Shown: piece by piece, positions 11,545 through 20,664 of the stretch
Layout of the letters: each line of letters opens with the position of its first letter
Position numbering within the stretch: the first letter of the stretch is position 1
Source: Monodelphis domestica
Lineage: Eukaryota; Chordata; Mammalia; Didelphimorphia; Didelphidae
Assembly: GCF_027887165.1 (NCBI RefSeq)
Contig: NC_077235.1
Location: forward strand, 12,483,033-12,547,032
Direction of reading: 5' to 3'
Length of the DNA stretch: 64,000 nt
Made by a program: the position numbers and the translations under genes
Notes under the pieces: generated by a model
What the model was told of the DNA's origin: nothing
The model's input: only the letters and a program-made list of their open reading frames with translations
Database searches by the model: none

Positions 11545-11885
11545 TGTGAGATAAAAGAAGAGGTCAAGCCTAGGATATAAAGCTTGGGGAGTCATTCTTC
11601 CCCATCAATAAAGGCCTAGTGATCAGAAGTTAGCATGAATCTGACCATATCCCCTGGACTAACACTGAGAACAAAGATATAATTCCTACTAACCTCTCTC
11701 TTTTTAAGAAGAGCTGAGTAGTGGCTTCTGACCCCAATCTCCTGCTTCCCATCCTGGAAGAAATTAATCTCCCTTGGCATAGGGTATGGGGAGAAGAGGC
11801 TAGAGATGCCTCTTGTGCCTACTTCAAGCCATACACCACTCATGTGTTGCAAGCAGGAAAAATCCTTACTACACATGGGGTCTCA
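11545..11885 (-). repeat. Unclassified dispersed repeat, copy A
   Basis: The reverse complement aligns with 37560-37890 over about 330 bases. Shared blocks include CTCTAGCCTCTTCTCCCCA (TTCTAGCCTCTTCTCCCCA in copy B) and AACTTCTGATCACTA. I could not assign a family. Reading frames inside show weak protein-level similarity between the copies but no recognised domain. Confidence 0.6.
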
Positions 11886-12014
11886 TTACATATAAAATAG
11901 GAATACTAATAGCACTTACCCACTTATCCAGGGTTATCCACAGGCTCAATAGAGACAATCTATGGAAAAGGCTTTGCATAGCTTTTAAAGGTGATATATA
12001 AATGTCTGTATTAG
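11886..12014 (+). mobile_element. CORE-SINE tail remnant
   Basis: ATAAAATAGGAATACTAATAGCACTTACC, then GGCTTTGCATAGCTTTTAAAGGTGATATATAAATG is a MIR-like 3' end. Confidence 0.5.
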
Positions 12015-13270
12015 TGCTCTATCCAGTCAAGCCCCTCAAGGGTCCCTTCTTTGTCCCAATATCCCCCAGAGTTTTGTCTTCTGCAGTGTTAATAAATGTG
12101 CCATCTACATCTTCATATAAGTCACTGATAAAAAATGTTGATCTCCAATCTACAAATGGTCAAGGGACATGAATAGACAATTTTCAGTCAAATAAATCAG
12201 AACTATTAATAAGCACATGAAAAAGTGTTCTAAATCTCTTATAATCAGAGAGATGCAAATCAAAACAACTCTGAGGTATCACCTCACACCTAGCAGATTA
12301 GCTGATATGGCAGCAAAGGAAAGTAATGAATGCTGGAGGGGATGTGGCAAAGTTGGGACATTAATGCATTGATGGTGGAGTTGTGAATTGATCCAACAAT
12401 TCTGGAGGGCAATTTGGAACTATGCCCAAAGGGCACTAAAAGACTGTCTGCCCTTTGATTCAGCCATAGCACTGCTGGTTTGTACCCCAAAGAGATAATA
12501 AGGAAAAAGACTTGTACAAGAATATTCATAGCTGCGCTCTTTGTGGTGGCCAAAAATTGGAGAATGAAGGGATGCCCTTCAATTGGAGGATGGCTGAACA
12601 AATTGTTGTGTATGTTGGTGATGGAATACTATTGTGCTAAAAGGAATAATAAAGTGGAGGAATTCCATGGGGATTGGAACAACCTCCAGGAAGTGATGCA
12701 GAGTGAGAGGAGCAGAGCCAGGAGAATGTTGTAGCAATGCAATGATCCAGGACAACACTGATGAAATTATGAAAAGAACACTATCCACATCTAGAGAATG
12801 AACTGTGGAAACAGAAACACAGAAGAAAAACATATGATTTATCACATGGTTCAATAGGGATATGCTTGGGATTTTGATGTTAAAAGATGACTTTACTGCA
12901 AATATGAATAACATGGAAATAGGTTTTGAACAATGATACATGTTTAACCCAATGGAACTGCTTATTAGCTCCAGGAGGGGGGATGGAAGATGGGTAGGGG
13001 AAATCATGAATCATGGAACCATGGAAAAATATTCTAAAGAAATAAATAAATTGTAGAAAAAACATTGATCAAAGATAAAGCTCGTGACTACCAGAAACCT
13101 CCCTCTATGTTTACACTTTTTCATTAATTACCACTTTATAGATTTAGTTATTCAAGCAATTTAGAGCATACCTAACTACCTGTACTGTCATCCAGCCCAT
13201 ACATCTTTGTATTTCCATCTTATTCAGGATATTGAGAGAAAGGTTTACGGAAGCTGTGCTGTATTCCCTA
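12015..13270 (-). mobile_element. CR1/L3-type LINE (RT region), split by an L1
   Basis: The left part (to about 12143) has ATCTTCATATAAGTCACTGATAAAAAATGTTGA. The right part (from 13057) has CTACCTGTACTGTCATCCAGCCCATACATC, followed by diverged antisense RT sequence. Both fit consecutive parts of antisense CR1, separated by the L1 at 12144-13056. Confidence 0.65.
12144..13056 (+). mobile_element. L1 LINE, 5'-truncated 3' end
   Basis: Starts in the end of ORF2 (TCTACAAATGGTCAAGGGACATGAATAG) and runs to AAATAAATAAATTG at the 3' end. Flanked by a 14-bp duplication matching at 12 of 14 (12130-12143 and 13057-13070, AAAAAATGTTGATC against AAAAAACATTGATC). Open frames on both strands here (for example 12579-13007 minus) are L1 shadows. 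Confidence 0.9.
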
Positions 13271-13560
13271 AACAATCTTTTTGCCCTCTTAGGATGGCCA
13301 TCTCTAGCAATATTTCCCTATTCAGCAGTTAAAGCAACCATTTTACTTCCAGTTCTTTGCTTACAACATGCAAAAGAACCCGAGGGAATGACCCATACAG
13401 GCAAGGATTGCAATTGTTCCTTCCTGACTCCCTCTGATTGTTCCTCTACTACGTCGTTCTATTCTCCAGGTTGCCTGTTTTCCACTTACCTTACATGTTG
13501 ATTTACAGTGGCTTTAAATCATTACCCAATAGTATACCTCCTTCTCCATGTAGTCTAGGT
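13271..13560. other. No gene recognised
   Basis: An 89-codon open frame at 13232-13501 overlaps the end of the CR1 and has no recognisable domain. Confidence 0.4.
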
Positions 13561-13929
13561 GGGGTTCATAGAATCTGAGTTCTTAAAGGACCTTAGAGGC
13601 AAACACATGTAACTCAGAATCCCCTCTACAAGTTGACACACTTTTCAGCATTTGTAAAAAATGTCTAGAGACCTGGAACAACTGTAATGGCTAGGGAATT
13701 TTTCCTGACATTGAACCTAATTCTTCCTTCCTTCAATTTCTACCCACTACTCCTAGTTTTGCCCTATGGGGCCAAGCAGAGGTAAGCTAATGCCTATTTA
13801 TTAGAGATGTCTTTCATATGATGACTCTTCAGATACTTTGAGGACAACTAACATATCATCCCTAACATCTTTTCAATGCTAAACACCCCCAATTCCTTTA
13901 ATCAGTCCTCTACACTCACATAGCCACCA

Positions 13930-14425
13930 CCTAGTTAAGACCCTTATTGCCTTTAGCTTATACTACAGAAGTTTTGGAACTGGTCTCTCTGCTTCATCTT
14001 CCCTTTCTTCAATCAAGCCTCCACACAACTGCCAAAATGACTTTCCTACAGCATTTGGCCTTTTCTTATCCATGCCCTGGCTTCCCAGCTACTGTTGTCT
14101 CTTCTTCACAATGGTATTTGTGCTAATTTTCCATATGTGTATACATGTTGACCATCTTCTCTTGGTCTTTTGAGTGAAAGTTGCTAATCATTAAAATGAG
14201 GGGAAGAATAGCACTTACCTTCCAGTGTTGGTGTTGGGTTAAAATGAGAAATTTGCAAAGTGCTTGTTAAATCTTGAAATTGCCATATCAATACTAGATG
14301 ATGTTGTTGTCATTGTCAATAATTAATTCCTCAAGGGTAGAACTATTGTAAGCTTTTGTCTTTGTATCTTTAGCCCCTAACATACTTCCCTGCACCTAAT
14401 GGATGCAAAATAAATGCTTACTGAT
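13930..14425 (+). mobile_element. L2 LINE 3' end inside the CR1
   Basis: GGAACTGGTCTCTCTGCTTC, AATCAAGCCTCCACACAACTGCCAAAATGACTTTCC, then after a SINE the L2 terminus GTCTTTGTATCTTTAGCCCC..AAATAAATGCTTACTG. Confidence 0.65.
14180..14312 (+). mobile_element. CORE-SINE tail inside the L2
   Basis: CATTAAAATGAGGGGAAGAATAGCACTTACC, then GAAATTTGCAAAGTGCTTGTTAAATC: a MIR-like 3' half. Confidence 0.55.
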
Positions 14426-14973
14426 GTATTAGTGTCCGGTTCTCTCACCATCCCGACCCTCTTCTGAATGTAAAGTACTTTGTCATTGTCCTTTCTAAAA
14501 TATGACACTGAGAACTGAACACAGTACTCCATACGTGGTTTGACAAGGGCAAAATACAGTGTAACTATGGGTCCCTTGCCTTCTCTCTGTCTAGGTCACT
14601 ATTAACTGTTCTGGCTGCCATACCATTCTTTATTCACACTGAATGTGCAGTCCCCTAAAATGCCCATATTCTCTTCAGAGAAATTGTTATTTAGCCACCC
14701 ATCCTTGATACTGTGCTTGTGAAGTTGATTTTCTGAACCGAGATTATATCATGCCCATTATCTTCCTTGAATTAGACTTAGTCTATTGTTCTTGCCTGTT
14801 AAGATCTCTTTTGATATTAGTTCTTCTTTGTATCATCTGCGCCAAAAATAAAAATTTCACCTTTAAGTTGATGTCTTTCAAATGGCATTAAGCATGTAGA
14901 AGCATGGTCCGTTTTGAAATTGTAAAATCTGCTTGCGAAGGATTCCTGAGAACCATGTCGCTATATTGCCCTC

Positions 14974-15195
14974 TTGATTGGAAGAGTTCACAGGAAGGTA
15001 TCATCTGAGGAACTAAGTTTTTGCAGGGCAAGTCTACCCAAAGAGATGACAAGTTCTCAAGGGCTAAGCAAAAACAATTCCAATGAGGAAGAAAAAAAGC
15101 TTTCTAAAAAGACCATTAAGGGAGCTCACCGAACAATATCAGCTTTAAAGAGACATGTACAGAAGTTAAAAGCAAAGGCAGGTAAAAAAGGCTGA
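14974..15195 (+). other. Unrecognised lysine-rich open frame
   Basis: Seventy-three codons, K- and S-rich, with a basic C-terminal half (GAHRTISALKRHVQKLKAKAGKKG region, residues about 50-73). No domain recognised. It lies just before sequence that is clearly CR1 and could be the unrecognised pre-RT part of that LINE, or chance. Not called as a gene. Confidence 0.25.
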
Positions 15196-15239
15196 ATACA
15201 AAAGCACGGCTTAGTCCTGTCAGAACCATGTCAAATGTG

Positions 15240-16285
15240 TGAAGAATCTCCGAATGAGAGGAAAGCAAATGGCAAGGATAGAATTTTTTAAAGCTGGATT
15301 GGGGAAAGACAGAGGATCAATGAAGGTTAGGTCCATGGCTTATGTAATGATGATAACTGGTACCAAGAGGAGGCAGAGATGCTTGATTTTTCTTTTGTTT
15401 CTGTTTTCTCTACCAAGGAGAATGACCTTTAGTTTGAAAGGAAGGACTAAATATGGCATGTCAAGGAGTTAATATCTCAGAAAAGGAAAGAGTAAAAAGA
15501 ACATCCAGATGCCTCTGATGTGGTTCACCGTGCCTGACCCAGGTGAACCTCAGGCAATGGAAAAAAATGGCATGCATATACTGTCAGTGAACTTTAAAAG
15601 ACTGGGAGAAGTCCTGTAACACGAGTAGGAAAATTTCATGATTTCCCAAAAGAGATAGAGAATGGCTGCCTCAGTTCTCTAGGCCAGTGGGTTTTTCCTC
15701 AGTCCAAACTGTGACACTAACAGGCACTATTAGTAGTGGCCATTTAAGAAAAAAGAATAATCTTTATCAACAGCAGGACACATTGGATCTACTTTATTTA
15801 TGGTCACCTTCCTAAGATGGCAGTTCAGGAAAATGCTGCCAATAATAGTATGACTAGATGTCAGTAAAAAAATATTATAAAATCTCTTCTCCTGTTCTTA
15901 GGGAGAAGACGGAGAGATGTGTGCTAAATAAAAGTGCAATTAAATGTAGGCTAGATGAAAGTGCATTTACCTGGCTGAAAATATTTGGCCAGATGAAATA
16001 AGATTAAATGTAATAAGGATAAATGTAAAATTTCACACTTGGGCTCCAAAGTCAACTTCACATCTACAGGGTTTCAGTTCCTCTGAAAAAGATCTGGGAA
16101 ATAAACCACCAGCTCAGTGTAAGTCCAGAGTGCAAGGAGACAACTTAGAAAGGTAATGCAATCCTGGGCTTTTTATTAAGAGGCATACTCTCCAGGAATA
16201 AAGATGGGACAATCCCATATTCCTAAGACCATAGTGTACTGTATTTGCTTCTGAGCCATGTATTTTAAGAATGATTAATATTATT
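15240..16285 (+). mobile_element. CR1/L3-type LINE, internally deleted
   Basis: Pre-RT region: GATGATAACTGGTACCAAGAGG, TTTGTTTCTGTTTTCTCTACCAAGGAGAATGACCTT. A large part of the RT is missing. The C-terminal coding region follows: GTAATAAGGATAAATGTAAAATTTCACACTTGGGCTCC, TCTGAAAAAGATCTGGG, AGGCATACTCTCCAGGAATA. The 5' edge is uncertain. Confidence 0.7.
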
Positions 16286-16370
16286 AATATTATTAATTAG
16301 CCAGATTGCCATGAAGAAGATGATGATGGTGATGGACCTCATGATGGTCTATGAATTGATTCCGTATAAG

Positions 16371-16479
<109 letters not shown>

Positions 16480-16679
16480 TAAAGAAAATGAGCAAGTTTT
16501 GTCAGCAGAAGAGGTGATATAGGTGGGACAAAGTAAGCTATCTTCAGGAGTTTGAATGTCTGATGTATGACAAGATTAGAACTTTTCTGTTTGGTCCTAA
16601 AGACTAGCTCTTGGAGCACTAGTTCTGAGTTCAAGGGAGACAAATTCGAACTTATCATTTAGAGCTAGACCACAAAAGA

Positions 16680-16815
16680 ATAAGAGTTAGCAGGCTGTCC
16701 CTTCAAGGAAGGGCTCAGTGACCACTTGATGAATATGGTATAAGTGGGCTTTTTTTCAGATTTGGGTTGTATTGCAATGGCCAGTGAGGTCTCTTCTAAC
16801 TCTGAAATGTAACAC
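16680..16815 (+). mobile_element. CR1/L3-type LINE 3' terminus
   Basis: GTGACCACTTGATGAATATGG, CAGATTTGGGTTGTATTGCAATGGCCAGTGAGGTCTCTTCTAACTCTGAAATG follows the CR1 3' end. It is probably the end of the copy at 15240-16285. It stops just outside the SMCO4-like cleavage site. Confidence 0.7.
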
Positions 16816-16864
16816 ACTGTTTTTAGTCTGAAAAGTACCAGAGGCTCATTTGCAGAATACATCT

Positions 16865-16870
16865 TTTATT
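16865..16870 (-). terminator. Poly(A) signal AATAAA of the SMCO4-like gene
   Basis: A canonical AATAAA on the minus strand starts 85 bases after the stop codon. A GT-rich stretch (ACAGTGTGTT, 16811-16820) follows at the spacing expected of a downstream element. Confidence 0.6.
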
Positions 16871-16954
16871 TCATTTCATACAGACTTGGGAAATGCTAAT
16901 CAATGAGTAGCCCCTGAAGGTTTATAATATCTCAAATTCTCCTGGTACATTCTT

Positions 16955-17158
16955 TCAAGTTTTGTTATTTGCCACAGAGCACTTTTGGGAGGGAGGACGG
17001 GTCACTATGTAGATAAGAATTACAACAAAGAGAATCAGGATAACCATTGTGGGTAGCACCACAGTGGTGACCTGTCGCCGGGCCTCCATCATTGACTTTC
17101 TCCGTTCCCTCTTTTCTCTTGCGCTCTCCTTCTTCAGTTTCCCTCTCAGATGCCTCAT
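16955..17158 (-). CDS. SMCO4: SMCO4-like small single-pass membrane protein
   Basis: Sixty-seven residues. Seen: a basic, charged N-terminal half (residues 1-29, K/R/E-rich, likely helical or coiled), then one hydrophobic segment (about residues 31-53, starting TTVVLPT and ending IYIVTRP), then a short polar tail. Family knowledge: vertebrate SMCO4 (single-pass membrane protein with coiled-coil domains, about 59 residues, function unknown) starts MR.L.GK.KKE and carries TTVVLPT followed by a membrane helix and TRP; the coding part is one exon. Compared with human SMCO4 as I remember it, about half the aligned residues are identical, most changes are conservative, and the tail is about eight residues longer. 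The start is the first ATG: an in-frame TAG lies at 17195-17197 and the ATG has A at -3. No signal peptide is seen. It could be the marsupial orthologue evolving fast, or a paralogue. A retrocopy is less likely because an intron-like acceptor precedes it. Confidence 0.8.
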   Translation of the reverse strand: MRHLRGKLKKESAREKRERRKSMMEARRQVTTVVLPTMVILILFVVILIYIVTRPPSQKCSVANNKT

Positions 17159-17254
17159 CCTGCCAGGAAATCTTTCAAGAGCCAGAATTTGCTTCTAAGT
17201 GAAATCCTCTTCCTTTAGTCCCACCACCACAGCTGGCAAATTGACAAGCCAGCC

Positions 17255-17680
17255 GGTTGAGTTATCCTGTGAAAAAAAAAGGAAATGAGGTTAGTATGGC
17301 ACAATCTGGTTTTGATGAAGTCGTACTGGCTGAGTGAATTAGTGATTCCCTAAGTGCCCACAAACCATCTCCTTAACAATATGTTGTAGAATTTAGCCAT
17401 AAATAGGAGTCAAGTTCACCAACCAATAGTGAGGTCTCATTTTTGGAAATAGAAGCATCATTTGCCCTTTTCTAGTCCTGTAGCACCTCCTCTGTTATCT
17501 ACCGTCTTTTCAAAGAGCATTGAAGGTCAGCAATCAATCACATATCAGTTTCTTGTCACTGCCTTAGGATGTCATTCCTAGGATGATTTGAACTTACTGG
17601 CCACAGCTTGGTTCTCTTAACTTCTCCCTTATCTTGGTTCTCAATTTCCTATTAATCATCATTGTTCCAGCCTTCCCAGA
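17255..17680 (-). mobile_element. CR1/L3-type LINE RT fragment overlapping the exon edge
   Basis: Antisense matches to CR1 ORF2: CCTGTGA(A)nGGAAATGAGGTTAGTATGGCA, GATGAAGTCGTACTGGCTG, AATATGTTGTAGAATTTAGCC, TTTGCCCTTTTCTAGTCCTGTAGCACCTC, CAGCAATCAATCACAT, CTTATCTTGGTTCTCAATTTCCTATTAATCATCATTG. Same orientation as the SMCO4-like gene. Similarity may continue into the 5' UTR as far as about 17195. Confidence 0.75.
17267..17282 (-). promoter_or_regulatory. Splice acceptor and polypyrimidine tract, CR1-derived
   Basis: Read on the minus strand this is CC, nine T's, then CACAG and the exon base G: a strong acceptor. The same bases align to the CR1 LINE at 17255-17680, whose sense strand carries an ACCTCATTTCC, T-run, GACAG stretch at this point. 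The acceptor therefore appears to be contributed by the LINE. No RNA evidence is available here. Confidence 0.6.
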
Positions 17681-18024
17681 TCAACAAGAAAATAAAGAAT
17701 GGAAAAATGTTTGTTTTTATCACTACATCCAATGCAAGCAGTGAACCTATCTTTTGTTTGATACTGTACTTTCCAATCAATATAGCTTTAAAAAAAGAAA
17801 AAAAAAGAACAGGATGTGGGAGGATCATGCACAGAGGAGATGCTCTGTCAATGGTCGTAAGTGCCCCAAGGGAAAGAGGAACAATATTGACTGTGTGTTT
17901 TTATGGTGATACTCTGCTCTTCAACAAAACTTATGTCTAAAAGCAAAACAAATCTACAATGTGATATCAGTTAACAACAGGTATAACAGTTTAACCAAAT
18001 GGATGAAAAAAAATTACTTCTATG

Positions 18025-18085
18025 TCTTATATTTTGTAAACCTTAAAGCACTACATAAATGCTAAATTGTCATTATCTTACTGCA
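18025..18085 (+). mobile_element. CORE-SINE 3' end remnant
   Basis: TTTGTAAACCTTAAAGCACTACATAAATGCTAAATTGTC is a MIR-like terminus. Nothing was recognised in 17681-18024 or 18086-19099, apart from weak SINE-like words near 18580. Confidence 0.5.
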
Positions 18086-19107
18086 TCACTCTTACTGCAA
18101 CCAATTCTAAACTGTAATTGACTTTCGGGACTCAGCAAAATGACAAAAGGTATCAACTGGTTCCAGTCCTACTGAGTCTTTCTTTGATCTCACTGGCCAT
18201 ATAAACTGGCACAAGCTAGGTTCCTGATAGTAGCCATCAAATGAATGCATATACACTGGCATAGGTTATGGTTTCATTGATGCCCTCTTTTCCTCTTTCT
18301 GAGAGATCTCAGGCATTCCAGGTTCCTTGAGAATATCCATCCCTTCCTTTAGCTATTTCTAACTCATACTTAACATACTTTGGAAATGACTATTTGGTCT
18401 CAACAGTGGAGAAAGGCTTGGGCTTTTTGCCAGGCAAGTGTGGGTTCAGAATTGTAGTAAAAACTTAGCCCTCCACCCCCAAAGAGTAGTGCCTTGGGAG
18501 TGGCTATTTAGAGTAAGCTCCCTGGACCACTAGGGGAAAACCAATCCAATTCCTTCTAAATCTGTTTAGCTTAAAGTCTGTGATCCTGATTCTGCCACTG
18601 AGTTACTTAAGGATTAGGAGCATGGTTGACCCTTGTTTGAATGTAAACATGTTAGCAGCTCTGAGCAGAGGGGCGCTGAGGCAGACAGAAAAAAGCAGCC
18701 CACTTTGTATTAGAATCAGAAGCCCAAAGGCCATGCTTGATGCTGGTATAATTTGTAAATGGAGATTTACCAGAAGCCATGAAGGAGCCACAGTCCTCTG
18801 CAATGAACTCCCCCCCCCCAAATCAAATGCCCAAGTTTGGGTTCTCTGACCCTTAATGGAGCCACTGATTGCTTCACCTCTTCCAGAACAGTGTAATACA
18901 ATAATTCCAAAGCTGATCGAAGAACAGCAACTTAGCATGTGTGTACCCAAGTAGCTGTGGGGAACTAGGGAAAGTTTGATTTCATGGTTGAGATCATTCC
19001 CTAGTTGATTGAGCATTTTGCATTCAGAATCTTTGTATTGTTATACCTTCAGTGCTACCCTCTCTCCCTATCTCCTCTAAGTCCCACCTCTGTTTGACTC
19101 CCTAGAG

Positions 19108-19303
19108 CCATGGTGGCAAACCTATGGCACCGGTGCCAGAAGGGGCACTCAGACCCCTCTCTGTGGGCTGTGCACCATCACCCTAGCACAGTGTTTCCCA
19201 GAGTTGCTAGAAAGCCAGAGGGATGAGGCCAGACTGCATCCCTTCCCCTCTCCAACTGCATCTGAGGACATCACCCACCCCTCTAAAAGGTTCACCATCA
19301 TTG
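19108..19303 (+). mobile_element. Non-autonomous hAT-like element (196 bp)
   Basis: The ends are inverted repeats (CCATGGTGGCAAACCT and the complement of AGGTTCACCATCATTG). Perfect 8-bp duplication CCCTAGAG at 19100-19107 and 19304-19311. Resembles the OposCharlie-like group of short elements with ends like CAGTGGTGGCGAACCT. Confidence 0.85.
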
Positions 19304-19608
19304 CCCTAGAGCCCATTTTTTATGTTTGGGTTGGTATTCATTTCTCTGGAAAGGGATACCCTGGTGAGATGAGTGTGCCAGCAGTTGGCTTTGGGATGTA
19401 AATTGAAATCTGAGTTAGAGGAAAGTTCACCTAGTACTGTGTACACCAAGGAAAGATACCAGCTGAATCCTCTGTAGACCACCTGCCGAACGGACTCAGT
19501 GATCTTCAGGAACTTCGGAACCTGTTAAGAAATAAGTCCAGCAGCTGAAAGACACAGAACAAGTAGGAAAGCAAAGCCAATTAATGGAAGAAGGCAATAG
19601 TCATTTTC

Positions 19609-19814
19609 TTCTTTGAACAGCATGCATAAGCAAACCTCCTTCCCCCTTCACCCTCTCCCTCTGTCTCCCTCTTTTTCCCTTCAACATGCAAATGAATATT
19701 GGCCACTTCCCTTTTAAGGCTCACTGACTAATTCAGCTGTTCCTTGAAACTGAACTTTGAAACATATGGGCACACAGACCAATCTATATGCAGAACGATT
19801 CTTTGAACAGCATG
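19609..19814. repeat. 16-bp perfect direct repeat around a 174-bp segment
   Basis: TTCTTTGAACAGCATG occurs at 19609-19624 and 19799-19814. The enclosed segment (pyrimidine-rich, then ATGCAAATGAATATTGG near 19688) resembles no repeat I know and has no A tail. It could be a target duplication or a local duplication. Confidence 0.7.
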
Positions 19815-20475
19815 AGAACAGTTTGGCATTACATGCTAGGTATCACACAAGCACATTTCTACCACACAAAAGAATGCAGTTCCTTATTGTGACACTTGAG
19901 ATAGCAATAGAAGTAGCATAGAAAAAAAAGACTGAGCTCAACTTGAAATTGTTCCACCCAGTTTTTGTGTGTTTCCTGATAAGAGTATTAGCCTTCATTA
20001 GCTTCTTGTTCCTTCTTTTAAGTATGGAGATCCAGGCTCTAGGATGGGATCATTCTCTGGATCCAGAGATCAAGAAACATACACAGGAGCTAGAGATCAA
20101 ATCTGACCTCAATTTCAACTCCCTAAATCTAGGACTCTCATCTCAGAGAACATGAAGGGTTCCTCATTGGCCTTGTGTTCTCTGACTTATTTCTGTTTGG
20201 GAATTAGGGTGAGAGTGAAAATTTTCTCCTCATGGGACCTTCTTCCATGAAAAGAGACCAAAATGGGGGCAGCTTTTTTTTCAGAATTATGGGAAGGCAC
20301 AGAAAAGAGATAGCCATGAGACAGGGTTTGATCTATATTACTAAAGAAGACTTGAAGATCCTCTAAATATCTAAGTATTAATTATAAAATTTGGTGATTT
20401 TTCAATCACCAAATGTGTGTTTATGGCTCTCTGTATCATGTGCACATCTCAGGTGATATGGAAAAGAAATTTCCA
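19815..20475. other. No gene or repeat recognised
   Basis: Unique-looking. A 70-codon frame at 19943-20155 starts with a hydrophobic run but has no other support. Confidence 0.45.
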
Positions 20476-20664
20476 TGGGGGCAGTTAGATGGCACAGTAG
20501 ATACAGTGCCAGGCCTGGAGTTCAGAAGACCTGAGTTCAAATCTGGCCTCAGATACTTTCTAGCTGTGTGACCATCACCAATCATTTAACCCCAGTTGTC
20601 CAGGCCTAGCCCTTCTGTCTCAGAGTTTTTACCAAGACAGAAGGTAAAGGGTTGTTTTTTTTAA
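20476..20664 (+). mobile_element. MAR1 CORE-SINE
   Basis: GGGGGCAGTTAGATGGCACAG head, AGTTCAAATCTGGCCTCAG B-box, CTAGCTGTGTGACC CORE, ACAGAAGGTAAAGGGTTG tail and T run. Confidence 0.85.

Larger units (their letters stand above)
13565..14870 (-). mobile_element. CR1/L3-type LINE 3' half, split by an L2
   Basis: The 3' end lies left: GGACCTTAGAGGCAAACAC, GAATCCCCTCTACAAG, TTTTTCCTGACATTGAACCTAATTC, TAGTTTTGCCCTATGGGGCC to about 13925. The element resumes near 14440: CCTCTTCTGAATG, CATTGTCCTTTCTAAAATATGACACTGAGAACTGAACACAGTACTCC, to about 14870. The two parts are consecutive in CR1. Confidence 0.75.
16845..17266 (-). other. SMCO4: Terminal exon of the SMCO4-like gene
   Basis: On the minus strand the exon would run from 17266 (first base after the acceptor AG at 17267-17268) to a cleavage site near 16845. 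It holds about 108 bases of 5' UTR, the whole coding region and a very short 3' UTR. The left edge is inferred from the poly(A) signal at 16865-16870. No matching donor or upstream exon was recognised to the right. Confidence 0.6.

Noticed and set aside
12579-13007. 142-codon minus-strand frame (and 12290-12601)
   Set aside because: Antisense shadow of an L1 3' end; no gene features.
17365-17680. Possible coding exon next to SMCO4
   Set aside because: The sequence is antisense-positioned CR1 reverse transcriptase, not a host exon.
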